The position numbers were made by a program, and so were the translations under genes. A DNA stretch of 64,000 bases from Streptomyces sp. 150FB (GTDB lineage Bacteria > Actinomycetota > Actinomycetes > Streptomycetales > Streptomycetaceae), in the NCBI RefSeq assembly GCF_000818195.1, contig NZ_JTHL01000001.1:3929021-3993020 (forward strand). The letters are read 5' to 3'. Shown in pieces: positions 1-7,019 of the stretch. How positions within the stretch are numbered: position 1 is the stretch's first letter; each line of letters starts with the position of its first letter. The notes beneath the pieces were generated by a model. That model was given only the letters and a program-made list of their open reading frames with translations. It did no database searches and was not told where the DNA came from.

Positions 1-2
1 CG

Positions 3-485
3 GAGCGGGAGGAGCGCGAGCGGCGGGAGTGGGAGGCCGCCGTCAGCGGGGCTTCGATCAAGGCGGTTCACGCGGTACGGGCCGAGCACTTCGGTACGGC
101 CCTTGAGAAGTGGCAGGCTGCCAGGGAGATCCGGACGCTCTGTGCCGCTCTGGATGAAGCCGCCGCCGCGTCGGAGGACGCCCTCGAAGCCGAGAGACTG
201 CGAGAGTGGTCGGCTTGGGGCAGGGCGGAGGCCGACCGGCTCGACCCCACCCTGAGCGGCAGGGGCCTGGGTTCTCTCAATTTCCACGCGGAGCCGACGG
301 GAGATCAACTGCGGCCGTTCCTCGACGGCTGGCACCCACACCGGCCGGAGAAGGAGAAGAAGCCAGCTACACAGGCGGCGCCGCCCAAGGCGGAGCAAGA
401 TCCGTGGCGCGGTCTCATCGACGCACGTCAGGATCAAGGCTGGCGACATGGACCCCAAGGTCGCGCTCAATGGTGGAGGCGATGA
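3..485 (+). CDS. Partial hypothetical protein (C-terminal part), start beyond the left edge
   Basis: An open frame enters from the left edge and ends at a TGA at 483-485, giving about 160 residues with the expected high-GC third positions. The visible part is charged and helical (a long E/R/A/K-rich stretch, likely coiled coil), followed by a DRLDP motif, an LRPFLDGWHP motif and a basic, Trp-rich tail. From memory this tail pattern recurs in unnamed proteins of Streptomyces integrative elements, but I cannot assign a function. Its last 71 bases overlap the end of the convergent gene on the minus strand, so one of the two 3' ends may be over-extended. Confidence 0.5.
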   Translation, partial: EREERERREWEAAVSGASIKAVHAVRAEHFGTALEKWQAAREIRTLCAALDEAAAASEDALEAERLREWSAWGRAEADRLDPTLSGRGLGSLNFHAEPTGDQLRPFLDGWHPHRPEKEKKPATQAAPPKAEQDPWRGLIDARQDQGWRHGPQGRAQWWRR

Positions 486-1257
486 CGCCGTGGCCACGGT
501 CGCGTAGTGCCTTGACCGCCTTCTCGACCAGCTCTCCGATCCGGATGACCTCGGCACGTAGGGCAACCAACTCGTCGTAGCGGTCGGCCTTGTCTTGGCC
601 GCACCACGCCCGGACGGTTCGCAGGACGGCCGCCTCCGCGTCCAGCTTGCGCTCGTCCCGCCGGTTGTAGGAGTACCAGGAGGGCTGGGCACGCTCCTGC
701 TCGATGTTCTGCTGCTTGCGGTCCACCTCCGGAAGGATCTCGTCGGCGAGTCGGCCGGCCACGTGGCGGGCGATGCGCTCGGTGATCGACCACCCGGCAA
801 GGCACATGCCGTGGCGGTTCTCGTACACCATGGCGTCGCTACGGAGCTCGGCCGCGTCGATGCCTGTGAGTGGTGCCGTCTCGTCGAGGCGGCTCAGCTC
901 CAGAACCCCTGCGTCCGCCACGGTTCGGCGTAGGCGCAGCCTGTTCTTCGGGCGGACGAACCCAAGGATCATGCGGGCGGCCTCGAACTCCGTGCTGCCC
1001 CGGACGTGGCGGGAGGACTCCACCAGTGCCAGCTCCGCCGCGTCGTCCGCGCGGAACGTATCGACATCCGCCCACGGTGCTACGAGAGAGCCGGAACTGA
1101 CCCACTCCTGCAGGCCAACGGCATCACCTTCGAGAAACCGCACGTGGATCCAGCCAGACCTGCCAGGGCCGCCCACTCGAATGATCTCCACCTGGCGAAC
1201 CGCGCTACCCAGATCCTTCGGCTTGGCGCGGTAGGCCCAGTGTTCGCCAATCTCCAT
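415..1257 (-). CDS. Hypothetical protein of the integrative element
   Basis: A 280-residue protein lying just downstream of the integrase, on the same strand. The ATG at 1257 opens a segment (MEIGEHWAYRAKP..., then VEIIRVG... WIHVRFLEG and LQEWV) that reads like a small beta-barrel of the SH3/Tudor type over residues 1-60. The rest is helical and charged, ending near IASTIERDLGVH. An open frame continues upstream to 1473, but the extra residues have poor codon quality, so 1257 is preferred. Proteins with this N-terminus often sit beside Streptomyces integrases (recalled, not searched). A perfect hairpin separates it from the integrase gene, suggesting separate transcripts. Function unknown. 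Confidence 0.6.
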   Translation of the reverse strand: MEIGEHWAYRAKPKDLGSAVRQVEIIRVGGPGRSGWIHVRFLEGDAVGLQEWVSSGSLVAPWADVDTFRADDAAELALVESSRHVRGSTEFEAARMILGFVRPKNRLRLRRTVADAGVLELSRLDETAPLTGIDAAELRSDAMVYENRHGMCLAGWSITERIARHVAGRLADEILPEVDRKQQNIEQERAQPSWYSYNRRDERKLDAEAAVLRTVRAWCGQDKADRYDELVALRAEVIRIGELVEKAVKALRDRGHGVIASTIERDLGVHVASLDPDVRR

Positions 1258-1368
1258 GTGCCCATTGAGCCAGGTCTGTTGGCCCCGCCACTGGGTATTT
1301 GCCGTAACTGCCGGAGCGAGCTGACCGCTCCATGTTGACGCTGGGCCGGTGAGGCATCGCGGGAGATG

Positions 1369-1403
1369 GCTGTGCTCCTGGCGGTGACCGCCAGGAGCAC
1401 AGC
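1369..1403. terminator. Perfect 16-bp hairpin downstream of the integrase
   Basis: Arms at 1369-1384 and 1388-1403 are perfectly complementary with a TGA loop. The hairpin lies between the 3' end of the integrase gene and the next minus-strand gene. No T-tract follows, which is common for actinobacterial terminators. Confidence 0.65.
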
Positions 1404-1408
1404 AGCAT

Positions 1409-2944
1409 TCACCGTTGGGGCTCTTCAAGCGCATGCGACTCTCTGCGTGCCCGTAGGAGATCGCCGAGTACACGGACTGGTGACGTGGGGCTCATCGCCA
1501 GGCGGGCGTCGAGTGCCGTCTCCCATTGTTCGGTCAGCCCGACCATGAGGCGCCTGCGCATGCCGGGGGTGACGTGGGCGTAGCGAGCGGAGACTGAGCC
1601 GTCGATGTGGCCCATGCGTTCGTCCATGAGGACCTTCTCGGTGCCGAGATCCTCCATCACGGTCCGGTGGGTGTGGCGAAGGCCGTGGGGCGTAAGGCCC
1701 TTGGCGATCGGGAGCCAGCAGGCGTCGGCTCGGTCGCTTGCGCCGCGTCCTCGGGCCGGGACGCCGGGCCACGGCTCGCCGAGCAGCGGTACGGGACGGG
1801 CCTCCTGTGGTGCCTTCCTCGGGTACCAGCCGGAGACCGCCGGGGTGAACAGCCATGTCGCAAAGCCGTTTCGGCGCCAGTGGGCTGCGTGCTGCGCCAC
1901 CACGCCGCCCCGCACGAATCCCAGGTCCACGATGGCCTGCTCCACCCTCACCCGCTTCGCCTCGGTGACGCGGTCGGGGTGGTTGAGGACGTTGGACACC
2001 GTGCCCGTGGAGACTTCGGCACGGCGTGCGACGTCGATGAGCTTCGCGCCCTGGTGGCCGCCGGTGCGGGCCGCGCCCTGTCCCTGGAAGACGTAGGTCT
2101 TGCCGTGACACGGGCAGGCTTTCGGCTTCGTTCGGGCGACGTGGTTGGCAACCAGGGCCGACAGCCAGTCCATCGCATCGATCTTGCGGTAGCTGTCGTC
2201 CTTGGGCGGACAGCGCACCAGCTCGCCCGTGTCGAGTTCGTACAGCTGCCACTCGACGCGGATGGAGCCTGGGCGGGCGAACTCCGTGTCCAGGCCGACG
2301 ATTTCGCCCCAGCGCATACCGGTGTATCCCTTGAGGACGACAGCGACGAACTCATCATCGCGGCCGGAGAGCAGGGCGGCCCGTTCGGCGGTCAGCAGGA
2401 TGCCGAGCGGGTCAGTGATGACCTTCTCCGGGCCGCGGTAGCGGGAGCGGCCGGCGCGCTTACCGCGTCCGCGCCGCCTGGCCGCCGGGTTGGACGTGAT
2501 CAAGCCCTCGTCGATCGCGTCCTCGAAGATCAGGTGGAGCGTCGAGCGCCAGGTCTTGACGCTGGAGGCCGCGTACACGGCCTTCTCCTTCTTCTCCCAC
2601 AGATCGACGTCCGTGCGCAGGACGCCGGCGAGCCCTTTGTCCTCGAAGTCGGGGAGCAGGTGCTCCTCGATGTGACGCTTGTAATTCTGCATGGTCGAGG
2701 CGGCCAGGTCCTGGGCCGCGTACCAGCGGTTCGCGTACTCGCCGAAGGTCTCCTGGCCAAGCGACGGGTCGCGCCAGTCACCGCGCCGGTACTTGTTCTC
2801 GGCCTCGCTCGCGGCGCGCTGGGCCTCGCCCTTGGTGGCGAACCGGATCGCCTTGCCGTTCTCGTCGGCGACCGTGAGGTGCATGCCGGGCGCGGTCTTG
2901 TATCTGCCGCGCCAGTAGTTCCCACGCTTCTCCGCGAAACCCAA
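1409..2944 (-). CDS. int: Tyrosine site-specific integrase with an internal LacI-type HTH
   Basis: A 511-residue tyrosine recombinase that would integrate and excise the element. Catalytic residues are visible in order: Arg in TGMRWGEI, HGLRHTH (the HxxR box), the GH of MGHIDGS, and the nucleophile Tyr in SARYAHV. An N-terminal SAM-like core-binding domain precedes these (residues about 60-150). Between the first Arg and the HxxR box lies an extra segment with a typical LacI-family helix-turn-helix (IDVARRAEVSTGTVSNVLN). The TTG start at 2944 has an AAGGAGG Shine-Dalgarno ten bases upstream and gives the usual GFAEKRGNYWRGRYK opening; longer starts are unsupported. The excisionase lies just upstream on the same strand. 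A degraded relative occurs at 38.65-38.82 kb. Confidence 0.92.
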   Translation of the reverse strand: MGFAEKRGNYWRGRYKTAPGMHLTVADENGKAIRFATKGEAQRAASEAENKYRRGDWRDPSLGQETFGEYANRWYAAQDLAASTMQNYKRHIEEHLLPDFEDKGLAGVLRTDVDLWEKKEKAVYAASSVKTWRSTLHLIFEDAIDEGLITSNPAARRRGRGKRAGRSRYRGPEKVITDPLGILLTAERAALLSGRDDEFVAVVLKGYTGMRWGEIVGLDTEFARPGSIRVEWQLYELDTGELVRCPPKDDSYRKIDAMDWLSALVANHVARTKPKACPCHGKTYVFQGQGAARTGGHQGAKLIDVARRAEVSTGTVSNVLNHPDRVTEAKRVRVEQAIVDLGFVRGGVVAQHAAHWRRNGFATWLFTPAVSGWYPRKAPQEARPVPLLGEPWPGVPARGRGASDRADACWLPIAKGLTPHGLRHTHRTVMEDLGTEKVLMDERMGHIDGSVSARYAHVTPGMRRRLMVGLTEQWETALDARLAMSPTSPVRVLGDLLRARRESHALEEPQR

Positions 2945-2991
2945 CTTCCGTCTTCCTCCTTGCTCTTGGCTCGTGGCTGGGTGCGGGCGCG

Positions 2992-3387
2992 CTACGCGAC
3001 GGTCTCGTACTGGGTACGGCGCGGCGGCCGGGCCCGCAGATGCCCCGTCGTCGCGTCCGTAGTCGGCCGAGGAGACTGGGCGGCGCGAGTTCGTGCAGCG
3101 GGAGGACTTGTTACTGCTGGACCGGCCGGCGCACTGCTGAAGGATTGCTTCGGGCGCTCTTCGTGGAGGCGGACGATCTCGGCGAGGTGTACGGCGGTGA
3201 AGCGGTAGGCGCGACCGACGCGGGTGTGCGGGATGAGGCCGCGCCGAGCACGGTCCTTGACCCACCAGGCGGAACAGCCGAGGGCTTCGGCGATTTCTTC
3301 GGGGCGGTAGAGACGGGGCAAGGAAGCTCCGCCCTCGGTGCTAGGAAGGCGGCGTACGAGGGCAGGGGGTATCTCGGAGTGGTGCAA
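2992..3387 (-). CDS. xis: Excisionase-like helix-turn-helix protein
   Basis: A 131-residue protein with a MerR/excisionase-type winged HTH at residues about 25-75 (YRPEEIAEALGCSAWWVKDRARRGLIPHTRVGRAYRFT). A low-complexity basic tail rich in R, P and T follows. It sits 48 bases upstream of the integrase on the same strand, the usual xis-int order in Streptomyces integrative elements. By family knowledge it would bind the attachment-site arms and bias the integrase towards excision. The TTG start at 3387 has only a weak Shine-Dalgarno, so a later start just before the HTH is possible. Confidence 0.8.
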   Translation of the reverse strand: MHHSEIPPALVRRLPSTEGGASLPRLYRPEEIAEALGCSAWWVKDRARRGLIPHTRVGRAYRFTAVHLAEIVRLHEERPKQSFSSAPAGPAVTSPPAARTRAAQSPRPTTDATTGHLRARPPRRTQYETVA

Positions 3388-3447
3388 GAAGAGTGGGTCC
3401 TAACTCGGTTGGGGGCCTGCTCACTCAGCAGTGCTGGGCGGCCTTCG

Positions 3448-3726
3448 TCACATGGCGCTCGGTCTCTGCAGCAGCACGAGGGGCGAGACGTGGAGGGCCT
3501 GGGCGAGGGCGACGAGGTCGTCGATGTCGCAGCGGCGTTCGGCACATTCGATGCGGGACAGCATCGTGTTGGACATCGGGCGGCCGAGGGCGGTGACACG
3601 GGCGGCCAACTCTCCTTGGGCGAGACCGCGTTCGGTACGGAGGACTTCGATGGTGCGGGCGGTCCGTATTCCGGCCGGACCGATTTCCAGGGATCGTGCT
3701 GCCATAGCTCCAATTGGAACTCGCAT
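3448..3726 (-). CDS. XRE-family transcriptional regulator
   Basis: A 92-residue protein with a complete Cro/C1-type HTH: RTARTIEVLRTERGLAQGELAARV, then SNTMLSRIECAERRCDIDDLVALAQAL. It is probably the element's repressor. An alternative start is the ATG at 3705, in frame and closer to the HTH. It reads away from the replication and mobilization genes and towards xis-int. Two inverted repeats lie directly over or upstream of its start (3728-3763), and a near-identical copy of one of them occurs after the relaxase gene at 8772-8794. Both fit operators for this or another element-encoded regulator. This is inference; nothing here shows what the protein binds. Confidence 0.75.
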   Translation of the reverse strand: MRVPIGAMAARSLEIGPAGIRTARTIEVLRTERGLAQGELAARVTALGRPMSNTMLSRIECAERRCDIDDLVALAQALHVSPLVLLQRPSAM

Positions 3727-3727
3727 T

Positions 3728-3763
3728 CGCCGGTTTGGTAAACCGGCGATCGTCGGCTATGTT
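3728..3763. promoter_or_regulatory. Nested inverted repeats upstream of the XRE gene (putative operator)
   Basis: A perfect 9-bp inverted repeat with a GGT loop lies at 3728-3748. It overlaps a near-perfect palindrome, CCGGCGATCGTCGG, at 3743-3756. The 23 bases at 3741-3763 recur in inverted orientation at 8772-8794 with one mismatch. Confidence 0.5.
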
Positions 3764-4182
3764 GCGCCCGGCCGGGCAAGGGGAGTTGCTGCGGGTTGGG
3801 TTCCGGGCAGCCGGCGGGTGATGGCTGCATCGGTCGGACGGGTGCTCTGACATGGGATGTTGTGTTGTAGCTTGCGCTCCGACGGAGGTCAACGGCCTCC
3901 CGATGTGATCCTTCTGGCTCAGTCCCGTGGGCAACCAATTTCGGCAACCGGCAGTCTGGGATTATCATTTAGGTAATGACCCGGAGCATGCGTTCGCCGT
4001 CAGCTGTCTGAATTCTCGGCGGAATGCTGGACTTCTGCGGCGTTGATGTGGCTGTCTTGGCTAGGCGAAGCCACCAACCCCCACGCCCCTCGGGCCGGGG
4101 CCGTACCGCCACCCTCCCCGCGCACCGCCCGACAAGGGCGCGCACCTCCACCTGCCCGACCTGACCCAGGAGCCGCCGACCC
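3764..4182. other. Non-coding region between the XRE regulator and the rep-type gene
   Basis: I see no gene with convincing codon use here. It should hold the divergent promoters of the XRE gene and of the plus-strand rep gene. An AGGAG Shine-Dalgarno precedes the ATG at 4183. Confidence 0.5.
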
Positions 4183-5025
4183 ATGAGCCTCGACGCCCGA
4201 GAGTGGGTGTGGGACCACAGCCGAAGCAAGGGCACCGCCCGCATGGTGCTCGCGTTGATCGCCGACCGCTGCCGCGACCGGAACTGCGTCGCGTACGCCT
4301 CCGTCCCCACCCTGATGAAGCGAGCGAACGCCTCCCGTACCGCCGTACGCGACGCCCTGGCCAAGCTGATCGCCGACGGCGAGCTCGTGGCGCTCGGTGA
4401 CCGCAAGGGGCCACGGGGAGAGACGTACTACCACCTCCCGGAAGCCGCCCGGTTCCTCGCCGAACACGCCGTTGAAGGGGACCGGGAACCGGCCCTTCCG
4501 GGAGATCGGATTCCGACCCTCGGGGTGCCGGAATCCGACCCTTCCGATCCTTTCGAAGAGGGGCCGGAATCCGGCCCTGGGCAACGGAATCCGACCCCGG
4601 GAGGGTCCGGATTCCGACCCGTCGGGGGCACGGATTCCGACCCCCAGAACGGTAGAGAACCAAAGGTGAACGGTAAGAGCAGCAGCTCTGCCCCACTCAT
4701 CTCCGCCGACCAGTGGCAGATCGACGACGGCACCCGGACCTGGTTGCAACAGCACGGCCATCTCGACCGCCTCGGCGAGCAAGCCGTCCGATCGGCCGAC
4801 GAGAAGTGGCGCGTCTACCGGGTCACGTGGCCTCCCCGTACCGCAGCCGCCTGGGCTGCCGACTGGCGCGCTTGGATCGCCCGGGAGCACACCCCCACCC
4901 CAGGCCGCCCGAACCTCTACGCCCTGCCCGGCGGCACGCCCACCCGGGCCCCTGGCATGACGCGCTCCGAGCAGCACATGGCCGCCCTGCTCGCCGCCCT
5001 CGACGAACCGACCGGAACGGAGTAA
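4183..5025 (+). CDS. Winged-helix replication-initiator-type protein with internal iterons
   Basis: A 280-residue protein. Residues 1-90 form a winged HTH of the helix_turn_helix_36 kind (SLDAREWVWDHSRSKGTARMVLALIADRC..., then ASVPTLMKRANASRTAVRDALAKLIADGELVAL), similar in layout to replication initiators such as lambda O. Residues 105-165 are a Gly/Pro/Asp-rich linker whose DNA is a set of six repeats. A C-terminal domain with WxxY and W-rich segments follows (DEKWRVYRVTWPPRTAAAWAADW). I infer that it binds its own coding sequence to start replication of the excised element. It could instead be a regulator, as no helicase or primase motif is visible. The next gene starts seven bases after its stop. 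Confidence 0.65.
   Translation: MSLDAREWVWDHSRSKGTARMVLALIADRCRDRNCVAYASVPTLMKRANASRTAVRDALAKLIADGELVALGDRKGPRGETYYHLPEAARFLAEHAVEGDREPALPGDRIPTLGVPESDPSDPFEEGPESGPGQRNPTPGGSGFRPVGGTDSDPQNGREPKVNGKSSSSAPLISADQWQIDDGTRTWLQQHGHLDRLGEQAVRSADEKWRVYRVTWPPRTAAAWAADWRAWIAREHTPTPGRPNLYALPGGTPTRAPGMTRSEQHMAALLAALDEPTGTE
4507..4643 (+). repeat. Six iteron-like repeats inside the rep-type gene (candidate origin)
   Basis: Six copies of CGGAWTCCGACCC start at 4507, 4529, 4565, 4585, 4608 and 4631; the copy at 4565 has G for A in the second half. Five of the six lie 20-23 bases from a neighbour, about two helical turns. Each copy holds the small palindrome GGAWTCC. All lie in the linker between the HTH and the C-terminal domain. 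Confidence 0.65.
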
Positions 5026-5032
5026 CCCGCCC

Positions 5033-5722
5033 TTGGACCCACGCGAAGTCGCCGCTGTCCTCGCCTACACCGGTCGCCTCGACCCCCGCACCATCCGCAC
5101 CGGCACGGGCGAAGCCCGTGACCAGATCACCCAGTGGCAGGAGTCGCTCGACGACGTGCCCTTCGCCACGAACCACGGCTGGGACGTCCGGGAGGCAATA
5201 CGGGCACACGTCCTCGACTCCCCGTACCCGATCCTGCCCGTGGACGTCGCCCGCAGATGGCGGGCCCATCGGCGCGACCGCCTCGACCGGCACACCGACC
5301 CCACACCGACTGCCGACCCGGACGATCCTGCCGCTTGGCGAGCCGAGTTGCTCCGCGCCCGCCACGCCGTCGCGGCCGGCGTGGCCCCGCCTTCCACACA
5401 CCGGCAGATCACCGGCGGTGACCCGCAACGCGACATCGAGGAGCACCTGCGCGCCATCGGGTCATACATCCCGCCGGCCGTCCGCACCGAGCTGACCCGC
5501 TACCGACCAACCCGCGCCGCACGCGAGGACGCCGTCACCGCAGGTGTCCCCGACGCCCTCAGTGTCCGGTGCGAGTGGTGTCACGCGCCTGCGGGCACCC
5601 CGTGCCGACAACGGCGGGCAAGCCCGGACGGCACCGCCAAGGGCAACGCGGTACGTGCGACTCCCCACCCGTCACGCATCGACCTAGCGACTGCCCGGAT
5701 GGACCGACAGCGGACTGCGTGA
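5033..5722 (+). CDS. Hypothetical element protein with a C-terminal CxxC zinc-finger-like motif
   Basis: A 229-residue protein starting with TTG at 5033, seven bases after the rep-type gene and so in the same operon. Residues 1-70 contain DPREVAAVLAYTGRLDPRT and WRAHRRDRLD segments; the C-terminus has CEWCHAPAGTPCRQ, a CxxC...C knuckle that may bind zinc. Proteins of this layout are common after replication genes in actinobacterial integrative elements and phages, where their role is unknown. I cannot give a biochemical function. A strong hairpin follows at 5767-5798. Confidence 0.65.
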   Translation: MDPREVAAVLAYTGRLDPRTIRTGTGEARDQITQWQESLDDVPFATNHGWDVREAIRAHVLDSPYPILPVDVARRWRAHRRDRLDRHTDPTPTADPDDPAAWRAELLRARHAVAAGVAPPSTHRQITGGDPQRDIEEHLRAIGSYIPPAVRTELTRYRPTRAAREDAVTAGVPDALSVRCEWCHAPAGTPCRQRRASPDGTAKGNAVRATPHPSRIDLATARMDRQRTA

Positions 5723-5766
5723 CGCGGGCCAGCCTCGCTCCTCACCGTAGCTTCGTAGTCCCACAG

Positions 5767-5798
5767 CCGTCGGGTCCCGGATCAGTAGGACCCGACGG
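5767..5798. terminator. 11-bp perfect hairpin after the rep operon
   Basis: Arms at 5767-5777 and 5788-5798 are perfectly complementary around a 10-base loop. No T-run follows. It may terminate the rep transcript. As it opens the GGGGACCG array, it could also be part of an origin or transfer site. Confidence 0.5.
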
Positions 5799-5820
5799 AC
5801 GAGGACGTCTCGATGAGCAC

Positions 5821-6200
5821 CTTGGGGACCACGTCCCGGGGACCGAGCCTGCGAAGTTCGGGGACCGGATCTCGGTCCCCGACGGTCCCCGCGATCACGG
5901 TCACCCCTTGGCGGGGACCGTCATGTGCGGGAACACCACGCGTCGGAATCGGGGACCGTGACTCCACCGAACTGGGGACCGACTCGGGACCGGTCCCCCG
6001 GAAACTGCAGCTCAGACGGGCTATCTGGTTGGTCTCCAGAGCGTCCCCCTATGACGGGGACCGATCCCGCATCGGCGCACGCGGTTGGGGACCGGTCCCC
6101 GCAGTCCAGCAGGACGGGACGGTCCCCCTGACGACGTGTCACGGGGACCGTCCCCGATGAGCATCTCGTCACTGCCCCGAACCGTCTGGGGACCGTGCAC
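5821..6200. repeat. Dense array of GGGGACCG motifs on both strands (candidate oriT, ori or protein-binding region)
   Basis: Within about 380 bases the octamer GGGGACCG or a one-base variant occurs roughly fifteen times in either orientation. It includes head-to-head palindromes such as GGGGACCGGTCCCC and GGGGACCGTCCCC. Spacing is irregular. No reading frame here has convincing codon use. The array sits immediately upstream of mobC and the relaxase gene, where an origin of transfer would be expected. Streptomyces TraB systems use 8-bp clt repeats of comparable size, but no traB is seen here. Confidence 0.6.
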
Positions 6201-6389
6201 CGCCGCCCGCACGCCGGGGAACCGGTCACCGGCGCACGTCCTTCGACCACGACTCTCGGCCCGACGGCCCTACCTCAACAGCCCGTCCCAGATCTCGTCC
6301 CGCAACAGCCCAAGAGCTGCCCCACCCCTGGTCAATCGGCGCCTTGGCAGTTCAGCTCCCCCACCCGAACACACCCCGGAGAACCGCAC

Positions 6390-7019
6390 GTGCACGAACG
6401 ACACAATGAACGCCTCGGCACCCGTCAACAGGAGGTGCCCACCACCCCAACCACCAGCGCAGCAAGTTGGAGGTTCGGACACTCCCCCGCAGGGGGAGCG
6501 CCCGAACCCGACCCCACCCCAGGGGTGGCGGGGCCCGACCAGCGCCAGGGGGCGCCGGACGGGAGGGCTGCGACCGAGGGCGGTTCGCAGCCAAGTACGG
6601 CCGGCCACACGCGCCTGACCAGGGGGAAATCCCGCCCGCGCGACAAGAAGCAGCGCCCCGCCCACAGCGTCCGACTCAACGAACGCGAACGCACCCTCAT
6701 CCAGGACGGCGCCGATGCCGTCGGCATGAGTATCGCCGGATTCCTCGCCCACTCCGCCCTGGCCGCCGCCCGCGACCAGACCCGCACGGCCGCCAGCATC
6801 GCCGCCGACCACGACGTCCTCACCGAGCTCTTCGCCACCGGCCGCAAGCTCGGCTGGGCCAGCAGCAACCTCAACCAGATGACCAAGACACTCAACTCGG
6901 GCGGCGAAATCGACGGCGCCCGCATCGAGGAAACCCTTGCCTATGTCCGCCGAGCGGCCACCGCCACCAGGGCGGCCGTTGAGCGGATCAACAACCGCCA
7001 GATGAACGAGGCCGCTTGA
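6390..7019 (+). CDS. mobC: MobC-like relaxosome accessory protein
   Basis: A 209-residue protein from a GTG at 6390 that has a GGAG sequence eight bases upstream; the frame is open further upstream into the repeat array but without coding character. Residues 1-85 are low-complexity (P, G, T, Q). The conserved part (residues 85-209) is a MobC domain: a ribbon-helix-helix opening (AHSVRLNERERTLIQDGADAVGMSIAGFLAHSAL) and a helical segment with LGWASSNLNQMTKTLN. By family knowledge it binds the origin of transfer and helps the relaxase nick it. Its stop overlaps the TTG start of the relaxase, so the two are translationally coupled. Confidence 0.75.
   Translation: MHERHNERLGTRQQEVPTTPTTSAASWRFGHSPAGGAPEPDPTPGVAGPDQRQGAPDGRAATEGGSQPSTAGHTRLTRGKSRPRDKKQRPAHSVRLNERERTLIQDGADAVGMSIAGFLAHSALAAARDQTRTAASIAADHDVLTELFATGRKLGWASSNLNQMTKTLNSGGEIDGARIEETLAYVRRAATATRAAVERINNRQMNEAA

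Noticed and set aside
1607..3208. Long plus-strand frame opposite the integrase gene
   Set aside because: Antisense shadow of a high-GC gene; the minus strand carries all integrase motifs and a good Shine-Dalgarno.
5821..6200. GGGGACCG array as a CRISPR
   Set aside because: Units are only 8 bases, occur in both orientations and have irregular spacing; no cas genes are present.
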